From JACVRX01 sp035697245 (GTDB lineage: Bacteria; Actinomycetota; Actinomycetes; Jiangellales; Jiangellaceae), in assembly GCA_035697245.1 (NCBI GenBank), contig DASSDH010000020.1, forward strand, positions 1-28,145: DNA of 28,145 bases, in the 5' to 3' direction. A program made the position numbers and the translations under genes. Positions 5,779 to 13,977 of this stretch are shown here, one piece after another. The notes beneath the pieces were generated by a model. The model was not told where the DNA came from. It searched no databases and worked only from the letters and a program-made list of their open reading frames with translations. Each line of letters begins with the position of its first letter. The stretch's first letter is position 1.

Positions 5779-6732
5779 GTGGGTGGTGCCTTCGAAGTCT
5801 TGACGATGGGACGGATCGGCGTGGACGTCTACCCGTTGCAGGTGGGCAAGTCCTTGCGTGAAGTCGAGACTTTCGGCAAGTACCTCGGTGGCAGCGCCAC
5901 AAACGTGGCCGTCGCGGCGGCCCGGTACGGTCGCCGAACTGCCGTGATCACCCGGACTGGAGCCGACCCGTTCGGCGAGTTCCTGCACGACGCCCTCCGA
6001 GGGTTCGGCATAGACGACCGGTTCGTGACCGCCGTCCCGGACCTGCCGACCCCGGTCACGTTCTGTGAGATCTTCCCGCCCGACGACTTCCCCCTTTACT
6101 TCTATCGCCTGCCCAAGGCGCCTGACCTGGAGATTTACGAGAACGAGCTCGACTATGACGCGATCCGGGGTGCCGGCGTCTTCTGGGTGACGGTCACCGG
6201 CCTGTCGCAGGAACCAAGCCGCTCCGCGACGCTGCATGCGCTTCGGGCGCGCGAACGAGCCAGGCACACTGTCCTGGACCTCGACTATCGGCCGATGTTC
6301 TGGCCGTCCCGAGACGAGGCGCGGCGCTGGGTGGAGCAAGCCCTCCCGCTGGTCACGGTTGCTGTCGGGAACCGGGACGAGGTCGAGACAGCGGTCGGAA
6401 CCCGGGAGCCCGTGGCCGCAGCCCAGGCACTGCACGACGCTGGCGTCGATCTCGCCGTCGTCAAGCAGGGGCCGGCCGGAGTCCTGGCTTCGCGAGACGG
6501 CGAAGAGGTCGTCGTGCCGCCCGTTCCGGTCGAGGTCGTGAACGGGCTGGGGGCCGGAGACGCTTTCGGCGGAGCGCTTTGCCATGCGCTGCTCGCCGGC
6601 TGGGACCTCGAGCCCGCGATGCGGTTCTGCAACGCCGCAGGCGCCATCGTCGCGTCCCGGCTCGCCTGCAGTGACGCCATGCCGACGGCCGAGGAGGTCG
6701 AGGCCAAGCTTCGGGAGGCTGTGCGTGCGTGA
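5779..6732 (+). CDS. iolC: 5-dehydro-2-deoxygluconokinase
   Basis: This is a PfkB-family kinase of 317 residues that phosphorylates 5-dehydro-2-deoxy-D-gluconate (DKG) to DKG 6-phosphate. Visible are the N-terminal MGRIGVDVYP, the sugar-binding GGSATNVAVAAARYG, and the C-terminal PfkB signature NGLGAGDAFGGALCH with the likely catalytic base D261. The length is that of a stand-alone kinase; in some proteobacteria IolC is fused to an aldolase domain, whereas here the next gene encodes the aldolase. GGAGG six bases upstream selects GTG 5779 over an in-frame TTG at 5758. It is the first gene of the long inositol operon and its last eight bases overlap the next gene, so the two are translationally coupled. 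Confidence 0.9.
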   Translation: MGGAFEVLTMGRIGVDVYPLQVGKSLREVETFGKYLGGSATNVAVAAARYGRRTAVITRTGADPFGEFLHDALRGFGIDDRFVTAVPDLPTPVTFCEIFPPDDFPLYFYRLPKAPDLEIYENELDYDAIRGAGVFWVTVTGLSQEPSRSATLHALRARERARHTVLDLDYRPMFWPSRDEARRWVEQALPLVTVAVGNRDEVETAVGTREPVAAAQALHDAGVDLAVVKQGPAGVLASRDGEEVVVPPVPVEVVNGLGAGDAFGGALCHALLAGWDLEPAMRFCNAAGAIVASRLACSDAMPTAEEVEAKLREAVRA

Positions 6733-7600
6733 GAGTCAGCTGAACGAACTCGTGGAGACAAGGGCGCGCCACCCGGAGGCGATCGCCGAGGCGGTGAGTC
6801 GGCGGAAGCGACCGCCGTCAGTCCTGGGTGAGCATGGCCGGCTCATGGTCATCGCGGCCGACCATCCGGCCCGCGGTGCCCTGCGGGCGGGTGATCGACC
6901 GATGGCAATGGCCGATCGAGCCGACCTGCTGGACCGACTGTCTTTGGCGTTGTCACGGCCAGGTGTGAACGGCGTGCTCGGCACGCCCGACATCCTCGAG
7001 GATCTTCTGTTGCTGGGGGCCCTCGAGGACAAGGTGGTATTCGGCTCGATGAACCGCGGCGGTCTCGCCGGCACGGTGTTCGAGATCGACGATCGGTTCA
7101 CCGGCTACGACGCCGCAAGCATCGCAGCGGCCGGATTCGAGGGCGGCAAGATGCTCCTCCGCATCGATCCCGAGGATCCGGCAACCGCGCCCACGCTTGA
7201 AACATGTGGACGGGCGATAAGTGAGCTTGCGGACCGGCGGCTGATCGCCATGGTCGAGCCGTTCCTGTCGCACCGGGTAGACGGACGAGTCAGGAACGAG
7301 CTCACGACCGAAGCAATGATTCGCGTGCTGGCAGTCTCAGCTGGCTTGGGCACCACGTCCGCGTACACCTGGCTCAAGGTTCCAGTGGTCGAGGACATGG
7401 AACGGGTGATGGCCGCGACGACGCTCCCTGCGTTGATCCTCGGTGGCGAGGTCAGCGAGGACCAGGAAGCCGCGGTGGAAAGCTGGAAGAAGGCGTTGGC
7501 GCTGCCCACCGTCGTGGGGCTGGTCATCGGTCGCTCCTTGCTGTATCCACCGAACGACGACGTCGCTGCAGCGGTCGACGCTGCCGTGGAGGTGCTGTGA
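6725..7600 (+). CDS. DKG-6-phosphate aldolase-type (beta/alpha)8 protein (Cgl0159-like)
   Basis: This 291-residue protein starts at GTG 6725 inside the end of iolC. The frame is open further upstream, but that stretch is only the shadow of iolC. Motifs include LMVIAADHPARGALRAG near the N-terminus, FGSMNRGGLAGTVFEIDDRFTGY, a lysine in GGKMLLRIDP that may be the Schiff-base residue, and IAMVEPF. These are TIM-barrel features of a class I aldolase-like family kept next to iolC in actinobacteria. The expected reaction is cleavage of 2-deoxy-5-keto-gluconate 6-phosphate to dihydroxyacetone phosphate and malonate semialdehyde, the IolJ step. No other aldolase gene is in the operon, which supports that role. 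The exact catalytic residue is inferred. Confidence 0.72.
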   Translation: MRESQLNELVETRARHPEAIAEAVSRRKRPPSVLGEHGRLMVIAADHPARGALRAGDRPMAMADRADLLDRLSLALSRPGVNGVLGTPDILEDLLLLGALEDKVVFGSMNRGGLAGTVFEIDDRFTGYDAASIAAAGFEGGKMLLRIDPEDPATAPTLETCGRAISELADRRLIAMVEPFLSHRVDGRVRNELTTEAMIRVLAVSAGLGTTSAYTWLKVPVVEDMERVMAATTLPALILGGEVSEDQEAAVESWKKALALPTVVGLVIGRSLLYPPNDDVAAAVDAAVEVL

Positions 7601-8496
7601 GCGGCACATCGGCAACGAAGGCGCTGCCGGCCCACGTGCGGGCTGGAACGGCGCCCGACGCCGGGTCGTCGCTGCTTGTGACGCCCGAGCGAGCCGGCTG
7701 GGCATTCAGCGGCTTGCGCATACTGGAGCTCGCAGCCGGTGGCAGGTCCATTGTCGACACCCGTGACGATGAAATGATCGTGCTCCCGCTGGCCGGGTCG
7801 TGCGAGGTTTCTTGCGACGACCAGCTATTCACACTGCTTGGCCGGGAGAGCGTCTTCGCTGCGGTGACGGATTTCTGCTACGCACCACGAGGGTGCCGGG
7901 TCGAGCTGTTCTCGGAGCGCGGCGGGCGATTCGCCTTTCCATCGGCGCGGGCATCACGGCAGTTGCCAGCCCGCTACGGACCTGCCGCCGACGTTGCCGT
8001 CGAGCTGCGTGGTGCGGGTAGCGCGAGCCGTCAGGTCAACAACTTCTGTTCACCGGAGAGCTTCGAGGCCGACCGGCTGATTGCCGTCGAAGTCCTGACG
8101 CCGGGCGGCAACTGGTCGTCATACCCGCCGCACAAGCACGACGAGCAGCGCGAGGACGAGTCTGCGCTCGAGGAGATCTACTACTTCGAGGTTTCCGGTG
8201 GCGGGCCCGCATACCAGCGCGTGTATGGCTCGGGTCCGGGTCGGGAGATTGAGCTGTGCGCCGAGGTGCGCACTGGTGACACGGTGCTCATCCCGCACGG
8301 TTACCACGGGCCATCCATGGCAGCGCCGGGGTACGACCTCTATTACCTCAACGTCATGGCGGGGCCCGGAGAGCGGGTATGGCGCTTCAGCGACGACCCC
8401 GCTCACGCCTGGATACGCGGCAGCTGGGACGGCATGGCCGTCGATGGCCGGCTTCCGCTGACATCGGCGTCTGAATCCCCCGAGGAGCGCGTATGA
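7597..8496 (+). CDS. iolB: 5-deoxy-glucuronate isomerase
   Basis: This 299-residue bicupin protein converts 5-deoxyglucuronate to 5-dehydro-2-deoxygluconate. The C-terminal cupin carries GGNWSSYPPHKHDE, with likely metal ligands H179 and H181, followed by the conserved ALEEIYYFEV. The N-terminal part shows the family pattern TPERAGWAFSGLRILEL and VLPLAGSCEV. The length is normal for IolB. Its GTG start overlaps the preceding stop (GTGA), and its own TGA overlaps the ATG of iolD, so translation is coupled on both sides. Confidence 0.92.
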   Translation: MSGTSATKALPAHVRAGTAPDAGSSLLVTPERAGWAFSGLRILELAAGGRSIVDTRDDEMIVLPLAGSCEVSCDDQLFTLLGRESVFAAVTDFCYAPRGCRVELFSERGGRFAFPSARASRQLPARYGPAADVAVELRGAGSASRQVNNFCSPESFEADRLIAVEVLTPGGNWSSYPPHKHDEQREDESALEEIYYFEVSGGGPAYQRVYGSGPGREIELCAEVRTGDTVLIPHGYHGPSMAAPGYDLYYLNVMAGPGERVWRFSDDPAHAWIRGSWDGMAVDGRLPLTSASESPEERV

Positions 8497-10382
8497 GCAT
8501 GGGCACGCGCCGGTTGACCGTCGCCCAAGCGGTCGTGCGCTTCCTGGCGAACCAGTACAGCGAGCGCGACGGCGTTGAGCAGCGCCTCATTGCCGGCTGC
8601 TTCGGCATCTTCGGGCACGGCAACGTCGCTGGACTCGGCCAAGCCCTGCTCGAAGCGGAGGTCTCGGATCCGTCGGCGCTGCCATACCACCAGGGGCGCA
8701 ACGAGCAGGCCATGGTGCACGCCTCGGCGGCCTATGCCCGGATGAAGGACCGCTTGTCCACGTTCGCCTGCACGGCATCGGTAGGCCCGGGGGCGACCAA
8801 CATGCTTACGGGCGCTGCTCTGGCGACGATCAACCGGCTGCCGGTTCTGCTTCTACCCGGCGACATCTTCGCGACCCGGGTGTCGAGCCCAGTCCTCCAG
8901 GAGCTCGAGGATCCCACCAGCTACGACGTCTCCGTCAACGATGCATTCCGGCCGGTCTCCCGCTTCTTCGACCGGGTGTGGCGGGCGGAGCAGCTGCCGC
9001 AGGCGCTGCTCGGAGCGATGCGGGTGCTCACCGACCCAGTCGAGACGGGCGCCGTGACGATCGCGCTGCCGCAGGACGTGCAGGCCGAGGCACACGACTG
9101 GCCAGAGGAGCTGTTCGGCAAGCGGGTCTGGCACGTTCCCCGTCCGGTGCCAGAACCGGCCGCGCTGGCCCGGGCGGTGGATGTGGTCCGGGAGGCAAAG
9201 CGGCCGCTGATCGTCGCCGGCGGCGGGGTGATCTACTCCCAGGCGACTGAAGCCCTGCGCGAGTTCGTCGAGGCCACGGGCATCCCAGTCGGCCAGAGCC
9301 AGGCCGGTAAAGGAGCGCTCCCATACGATCACACGCTGTCCTTGGGCGCCATCGGCAGCACTGGCACCACCGCCGCCAACCGTATGGCCCGTGATGCCGA
9401 CGTCGTCATCGGGATCGGAACCAGGTACAGCGACTTCACCACTGCGTCGCGGACGGCGTTCGGCCACCCCGATGTGCGGTTCGTCAACGTCAACGTCGCC
9501 TCGTTCGACGTCGCAAAACACGCCGCTACCGGCGTTGTCGCCGACGCTCGCGAGGCCCTCGTCGCGTTGGGAGAGGCGTTGTCCGGGTGGCATGTGGATG
9601 ACGAGTACCGCAGGCTGGCACGGGAGCTGGCGGCGGAGTGGGACGACATCGTCAGTCGCGCCTATGCCCTCGATCACAGCCCTTTGCCCGCGCAGTCGGA
9701 GGTCATCGGCGTCGTCAACGACGTATCCGATCCCCGAGACGTCGTGGTATGCGCCGCCGGGTCGATGCCAGGAGACCTGCACAAGCTCTGGCGCACGCGT
9801 GACCCGAAGGGCTACCACGTCGAGTACGGGTATTCCTGTATGGGCTACGAAGTCGCTGGCGGTCTCGGCATCAGGATGGCCTGCCCGGACCGCGATGTCT
9901 TCGTGATGGTTGGAGACGGCTCGTACCTGATGATGGCCCAGGAGTTGGTGACGGCCGTCCAGGAGCACCTCAAGATCATCGTCGTGCTGGTGCAGAACCA
10001 CGGGTTCGCCTCGATCGGCGAACTGTCGGAGACCGTCGGCGCCGAGCGCTTCGGTACCCGGTATCGCTACCGCAATCCCGAGACGGGACGTCTCGATGGC
10101 GGCATCCTCCCGGTCGACCTGGCGGCGAACGCCGAGAGCCTCGGCGTGCGGGTGTTGCGTGCGAGGACCATCGACGAGTTCCGGTCCGCCGTAGAAGAGG
10201 CGAAGAAGTCCGACGAAGACGGTCCGGTCATGGTCCACGTGGAGACCGACCCGCTGGTCCCTGCACCGAGCAGCGAGTCGTGGTGGGACGTGCCGGTCGC
10301 CGACGTGGCCGAATTGAACGCAACCCGTGACGCGAGAACGACCTATGCCGAGAACAAGTCGAACCAACGGCTGTTCCTGTGA
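8493..10382 (+). CDS. iolD: 3D-(3,5/4)-trihydroxycyclohexane-1,2-dione hydrolase, ThDP-dependent
   Basis: This 629-residue enzyme of the acetolactate-synthase-like fold opens the ring of the dione made by IolE, giving 5-deoxyglucuronate. The N-terminal pyrimidine-binding domain contains the activating glutamate E71 in QGRNEQAMVHAS. The C-terminal domain contains the thiamine diphosphate/Mg motif GDGSYLMMAQE (G474-D475-G476) ending at N502 in VQNHGFASIG. The central domain has VAGGGVIYSQA. Length and motifs are those of IolD and not of acetolactate synthase; the inositol operon context agrees. It begins with an ATGA overlap with iolB. Confidence 0.93.
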   Translation: MSMGTRRLTVAQAVVRFLANQYSERDGVEQRLIAGCFGIFGHGNVAGLGQALLEAEVSDPSALPYHQGRNEQAMVHASAAYARMKDRLSTFACTASVGPGATNMLTGAALATINRLPVLLLPGDIFATRVSSPVLQELEDPTSYDVSVNDAFRPVSRFFDRVWRAEQLPQALLGAMRVLTDPVETGAVTIALPQDVQAEAHDWPEELFGKRVWHVPRPVPEPAALARAVDVVREAKRPLIVAGGGVIYSQATEALREFVEATGIPVGQSQAGKGALPYDHTLSLGAIGSTGTTAANRMARDADVVIGIGTRYSDFTTASRTAFGHPDVRFVNVNVASFDVAKHAATGVVADAREALVALGEALSGWHVDDEYRRLARELAAEWDDIVSRAYALDHSPLPAQSEVIGVVNDVSDPRDVVVCAAGSMPGDLHKLWRTRDPKGYHVEYGYSCMGYEVAGGLGIRMACPDRDVFVMVGDGSYLMMAQELVTAVQEHLKIIVVLVQNHGFASIGELSETVGAERFGTRYRYRNPETGRLDGGILPVDLAANAESLGVRVLRARTIDEFRSAVEEAKKSDEDGPVMVHVETDPLVPAPSSESWWDVPVADVAELNATRDARTTYAENKSNQRLFL

Positions 10383-10404
10383 AGCCAGAGTCGGGAGGAC
10401 GCCC

Positions 10405-11901
10405 GTGAGGACGATCAAGCACTGGATCGGCGGTAAGCCGAGTGCCGGGACGTCGAGTCGCCGTGGCCCGGTCTGGAACCCGGCGACGGGGGAGCAGCAA
10501 GCGGAGGTCGTGCTGGCCAGTAAGGCTGACGTGGACGAGGCCATTCTGGTCGCCGGTACCGCCTTCGAGTCGTGGTCGCAGTCGTCGCTGTCCAAGCGGA
10601 CGAAGATCCTCTTCGATTTCCGCGAACTGGTTCACCGGCGCACGCGCGAGATCGCTGAGGTCATTGCCGACGAACATGGCAAGGTCGTGTCCGACGCCAA
10701 GGGCGAAGTGCAGCGCGGGCTCGAGGTCGTCGAGTACGCCTGCGGCATCCCCACGCTGCTGAAAGGCGAGTACTCCGACCAGGTGTCGACCGGTGTCGAC
10801 GTCTACTCGTTCCGCCAGCCACTCGGAGTGGTCGCCGGGATCACTCCGTTCAACTTCCCGATCATGGTGCCGATGTGGATGCACCCGATCGCGATCGCGT
10901 GTGGCAACACGTTCATCCTCAAGCCCAGCGAGCGCGATCCCACCGCGTCGACCATCGTCGCCGAGTTGTGGGCCGAGGCCGGCCTTCCCGACGGCGTGTT
11001 CAACGTCGTACACGGCGACAAGGAGGCCGTTGACGCGATCCTCGACCACCGGGACATCGCCGCCGTGTCATTCGTCGGATCGACCCCGATCGCCAAGTAC
11101 ATCCACGAGCGCGGCACGGCCAGCGGCAAGCGGGTGCAGGCGCTCGGCGGCGCCAAGAACCACGCCATCGTGCTCCCGGACGCCGATATCGACTACGCAT
11201 CCGATCATCTGGTTGCCGCGGCCTTCGGGTCGGCTGGCGAGCGATGCATGGCGATCTCGGCGGCGGTCACCGTCGGCGATGCCGCGGATCCGCTCATCTC
11301 CGTCGTCAGCGCCAAGGCCCGAGCGGTCCGCGTGGGCCCCGGCCGCGACCCGCACAGCGAGATGGGCCCGGTGGTGACCAGTGCGGCGAAGGATCGGATC
11401 GTTGGGCTGATCGGATCCGGCGAACAACAGGGTGCCCGGCTCGCGGTCGACGGTCGCGACATCGTCGTCGACGGGCACGAAAGCGGTTTCTTCATCGGGC
11501 CGACAGTCATCGACGGGGTGACGACCGCGATGGACGTCTACCGCGAGGAGATCTTCGGTCCGGTCCTGTCGGTCGTGCGTTCCGACTCCGTCGACGACGC
11601 GATCGCGCTGATCAACGCAAACCCGTATGGCAACGGAACAGCGATCTTCACGTCCAGCGGAGAGGCGGCGCGCCGGTTCCAGCGCGGCGTCGATGTCGGC
11701 ATGATCGGGATCAACGTGCCGATTCCAGTGCCAATGGCGTACTACTCCTTCGGCGGCTGGAAGGACTCGCTGTTCGGCGACAAGCACATTCACGGACCCG
11801 AAGGTGTGTCGTTCTACACCAGGGCCAAGGTCGTGACGTCACGATGGCCGCACGTCGAGCATCCGACCGGTGCGAGCTACCACTTCCCGACCGCGAGCTG
11901 A
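10405..11901 (+). CDS. iolA: Methylmalonate/malonate-semialdehyde dehydrogenase (CoA-acylating)
   Basis: This 498-residue aldehyde dehydrogenase converts malonate semialdehyde, NAD+ and CoA to acetyl-CoA, CO2 and NADH; members also act on methylmalonate semialdehyde (MmsA). Markers are TPFNFPIMVPMWM, VSFVGSTPIAKYI, ALGGAKNHAIVLPDAD and the catalytic cysteine C281 in GSAGERCMAIS. The GGAKNH motif replaces the EL-GG general-base segment of ordinary aldehyde dehydrogenases, as is typical of the CoA-dependent subgroup. GGGAGGA at 10393-10399 places the start at GTG 10405; the frame is open to 10327 but that part overlaps iolD. It supplies acetyl-CoA, the precursor for PHA made by the enzymes encoded at 21729-24243. 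Confidence 0.93.
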   Translation: MRTIKHWIGGKPSAGTSSRRGPVWNPATGEQQAEVVLASKADVDEAILVAGTAFESWSQSSLSKRTKILFDFRELVHRRTREIAEVIADEHGKVVSDAKGEVQRGLEVVEYACGIPTLLKGEYSDQVSTGVDVYSFRQPLGVVAGITPFNFPIMVPMWMHPIAIACGNTFILKPSERDPTASTIVAELWAEAGLPDGVFNVVHGDKEAVDAILDHRDIAAVSFVGSTPIAKYIHERGTASGKRVQALGGAKNHAIVLPDADIDYASDHLVAAAFGSAGERCMAISAAVTVGDAADPLISVVSAKARAVRVGPGRDPHSEMGPVVTSAAKDRIVGLIGSGEQQGARLAVDGRDIVVDGHESGFFIGPTVIDGVTTAMDVYREEIFGPVLSVVRSDSVDDAIALINANPYGNGTAIFTSSGEAARRFQRGVDVGMIGINVPIPVPMAYYSFGGWKDSLFGDKHIHGPEGVSFYTRAKVVTSRWPHVEHPTGASYHFPTAS

Positions 11902-11917
11902 GCGGAGGAGGAGTTCC

Positions 11918-12838
11918 ATGCCCGACCTGTCGCGCATCACGCTCGGCACGGCACCTGATTCCTGGGGTGTCTGGTTCCCCGAGGACCCGCATCAGGTGCC
12001 GTGGCAGCGGTATCTCGACGAGATGGTCCAGGCCGGGTATGTCTGGACCGAGCTCGGCCCATACGGCTACCTGCCTACCGACGCAGAACGACTGCGCGAC
12101 GCGCTCGGCCGCCGTGGCGTCTTCTTGTCCGGCGGCGCGGTGTTCGCCGGCCTGCACCGTGGCGCGGCGGCCTTCGAGCAGGCGGTCCAAGAGTGCCGGG
12201 CCGAAGCCCAACTGCTCACCGCGCTGGGGGCGGGCTACCTGGTGCTGCTGCCCGAGCAGTACACCGACCAAAAGGGCGGCAACGTGCTGGAGGCCAGTCG
12301 GCTGGAACCGAACCAATGGCGCGACCTCGTCACCGGGATGTCGGAACTCGGGCGAGTACTGGCCGAGGAGTTCGGCGTCAGCCTGGTTTTTCATCCCCAC
12401 GCCGACAGTCACGTCGGTACCCAGGAACAGATCGAGCGGTTCCTGGAGGACACCGACCCGGCAACGGTGTCCCTGTGCCTCGACACCGGGCACGTGTCCT
12501 ACTGCGAAGGAGACAACGTCGCGATCATCCGGAAGAACCCCGACCGGATTGGTTACGTCCATCTCAAACAAGTCGACCCGGACGTCCGGCGACGCGTGCA
12601 GGACGAGGCACTGTCCTTCGCCGAAGCCGTTCGCCTGGGAGCCATGGTCGAGCCGCCCAAGGGCGATCCCTCGATGCCGCCGCTGCTCGAGGCGTTGGCC
12701 GATCTGGACACAGACTTGTTCGCGATCGTGGAGCAGGACCTGTACCCATGCGACCCGGATGTGCCGCTGCCGATCGCAACGCGCACCAGGGAGTACTTCG
12801 ACGGTCTTGGACTTGGGCTGGGCGGCCCCGGCCCGTGA
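11918..12838 (+). CDS. iolE: Inosose dehydratase-like TIM-barrel protein
   Basis: This 306-residue protein belongs to the AP-endonuclease-2/xylose-isomerase-like barrel family. IolE dehydrates 2-keto-myo-inositol to the trihydroxycyclohexane dione, using a divalent metal. Key segments are TAPDSWGVWFPEDP, LGPYGYLPTD, LVFHPHADSHVGT, LCLDTGHVSY, GYVHLKQVDP and the family-typical VEQDLYP, which together carry the metal ligands and active-site acid. GGAGGAGGA just before ATG 11918 fixes the start. It follows iolA by 16 bases. Inosose isomerase (IolI) has the same fold, but the VEQD ending and the absence of another dehydratase candidate upstream favour IolE. Confidence 0.83.
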   Translation: MPDLSRITLGTAPDSWGVWFPEDPHQVPWQRYLDEMVQAGYVWTELGPYGYLPTDAERLRDALGRRGVFLSGGAVFAGLHRGAAAFEQAVQECRAEAQLLTALGAGYLVLLPEQYTDQKGGNVLEASRLEPNQWRDLVTGMSELGRVLAEEFGVSLVFHPHADSHVGTQEQIERFLEDTDPATVSLCLDTGHVSYCEGDNVAIIRKNPDRIGYVHLKQVDPDVRRRVQDEALSFAEAVRLGAMVEPPKGDPSMPPLLEALADLDTDLFAIVEQDLYPCDPDVPLPIATRTREYFDGLGLGLGGPGP

Positions 12839-12873
12839 TCTCACGACCCATGTCCCGACAAGCACCCATCGGA

Positions 12874-12893
12874 GCACCGGTAGCCACCGGTGC
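12874..12893 (+). promoter_or_regulatory. Hairpin in the leader of the binding-protein gene
   Basis: GCACCGGT-agcc-ACCGGTGC is a perfect 8-bp stem with a 4-base loop, ending seven bases before the AGGAGAAGGA ribosome-binding site. It has no T-tract. It may protect the 5' end of a processed mRNA segment or attenuate read-through from iolE. Confidence 0.45.
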
Positions 12894-12914
12894 CACACCA
12901 AGGAGAAGGACAAC

Positions 12915-13913
12915 ATGATCAAACAGCGACGAGCGCTCCTCGTGGGCGCGCTGGTCAGCGGAACGATGCTGGCGTTTGCCGGCTGCAGCAGCGGGGGAGG
13001 TGCACAGGAAGAGGAGCCGGAGGCCGGCGACACCAATGCCCCGGCCGTCGAATCCACCGGCCTGACCTTCGCCATGATCACGCATGAGGCACCTGGGGAT
13101 ACCTTCTGGGACAAGATCCGCAACGGTGCCGAGGCGGCGGCCGAACGGCTCGGTGTGGAGCTGAATTACCAGGCCGACCCGGATGCTGCCGGACAGTCCA
13201 CGCTGGTGCAGAACGCGATCGATTCCGACGTGGATGGGCTGGCGGTGACGCTGTCGGCCTCTGAGGCGATCCAACCAGCAGTGCAGGCCGCGATCGATGC
13301 GGGTATCCCGACGGTCGCGTTCAACCAGGGGTTCGACACCTGGCAGGAGTACGGCGCGATGATGTACTTCGGGTCGGACGAGACGCTCGCTGGCGAGACA
13401 GTGGGCGAGCGGATCGGTGAAGAGGGCGGTCAGAAAACCCTGTGCATAATCCAGGAACAGGGTTCGGCGGCACTGGAAGCGCGGTGCGCCGGCGTCAAGG
13501 CGACGTTCCCGAACACGGAGAACATCAACGTCGAAGGTACTGACCTGCCGGGAACACAGGCGGCGCTGACGGCAAAGCTGCAGGAGGACACCGAGATCAC
13601 GCATTTGGTCGCGTTGGGTGCTCCGATCGCGCTGGCTGGGCTGGACTCGATCGAGCAAGCGAACAGTCAGGCCACGATGGTGACGTTCGACCTGAACCAG
13701 GATGCGGCGCAGGCCATCCAGGACGGCACGATTCTGTTCTCGGTCGATCAGCAGCCGTATGTGCAGGGGTTCATGGCAGTGACGTCGTTGTGGCTGAACG
13801 TGACCAACGGCAACGACATCGGTGGTGGGCAAGCGGTGTTGACCGGTCCGTCGATCGTCGACCAGAGCAACATCGACCAGATCCTGCCGTACACGGCGAA
13901 CAACACCCGCTAG
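12915..13913 (+). CDS. Inositol/sugar ABC transporter substrate-binding lipoprotein
   Basis: This 332-residue lipoprotein has a signal peptide (MIKQRRALLVGALVSG) and lipobox FAGC, with lipidated Cys24 followed by a Ser/Gly/Glu-rich linker. The mature part is a type I periplasmic-binding fold of the RbsB/LacI-like group (Peripla_BP_4): TFWDKIRNGAEAAAERLGV, DVDGLAVTLSASEAI, AAIDAGIPTVAFNQG, CIIQEQGSAALEARCAG. It would be anchored outside the membrane and deliver a cyclic polyol or sugar to the permease encoded next. Because the importer lies within the iol operon, myo-inositol is the probable ligand; that is inferred. AGGAGAAGGA at 12901-12910 sets ATG 12915. The frame is open far upstream, but that is a shadow of iolE. 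The gene is bracketed by two strong hairpins. Confidence 0.86.
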   Translation: MIKQRRALLVGALVSGTMLAFAGCSSGGGAQEEEPEAGDTNAPAVESTGLTFAMITHEAPGDTFWDKIRNGAEAAAERLGVELNYQADPDAAGQSTLVQNAIDSDVDGLAVTLSASEAIQPAVQAAIDAGIPTVAFNQGFDTWQEYGAMMYFGSDETLAGETVGERIGEEGGQKTLCIIQEQGSAALEARCAGVKATFPNTENINVEGTDLPGTQAALTAKLQEDTEITHLVALGAPIALAGLDSIEQANSQATMVTFDLNQDAAQAIQDGTILFSVDQQPYVQGFMAVTSLWLNVTNGNDIGGGQAVLTGPSIVDQSNIDQILPYTANNTR

Positions 13914-13920
13914 GTGCATC

Positions 13921-13944
13921 GGGGGCCGGCCCGGGTCGGCCCCC
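13921..13944 (+). promoter_or_regulatory. Intra-operonic GC-rich hairpin after the binding-protein gene
   Basis: GGGGGCCG (13921-13928) pairs perfectly with CGGCCCCC (13937-13944) around an 8-base loop, starting eight bases after the stop codon. No T-tract follows. Such hairpins after binding-protein genes commonly stabilise the upstream mRNA or cause partial termination, giving more binding protein than permease. Confidence 0.55.
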
Positions 13945-13977
13945 TGGACACTTGTCCTTCGTTGAGGGAGCGATGCC

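Noticed and set aside
8853..10595. 580-codon minus-strand open frame opposite iolD
   Set aside because: Shadow of iolD, without RBS or recognisable domains.
11244..12914. Upstream open extension of the binding-protein frame
   Set aside because: Overlaps iolA and iolE in another frame; the lipoprotein signal peptide and RBS fix the true start at 12915.
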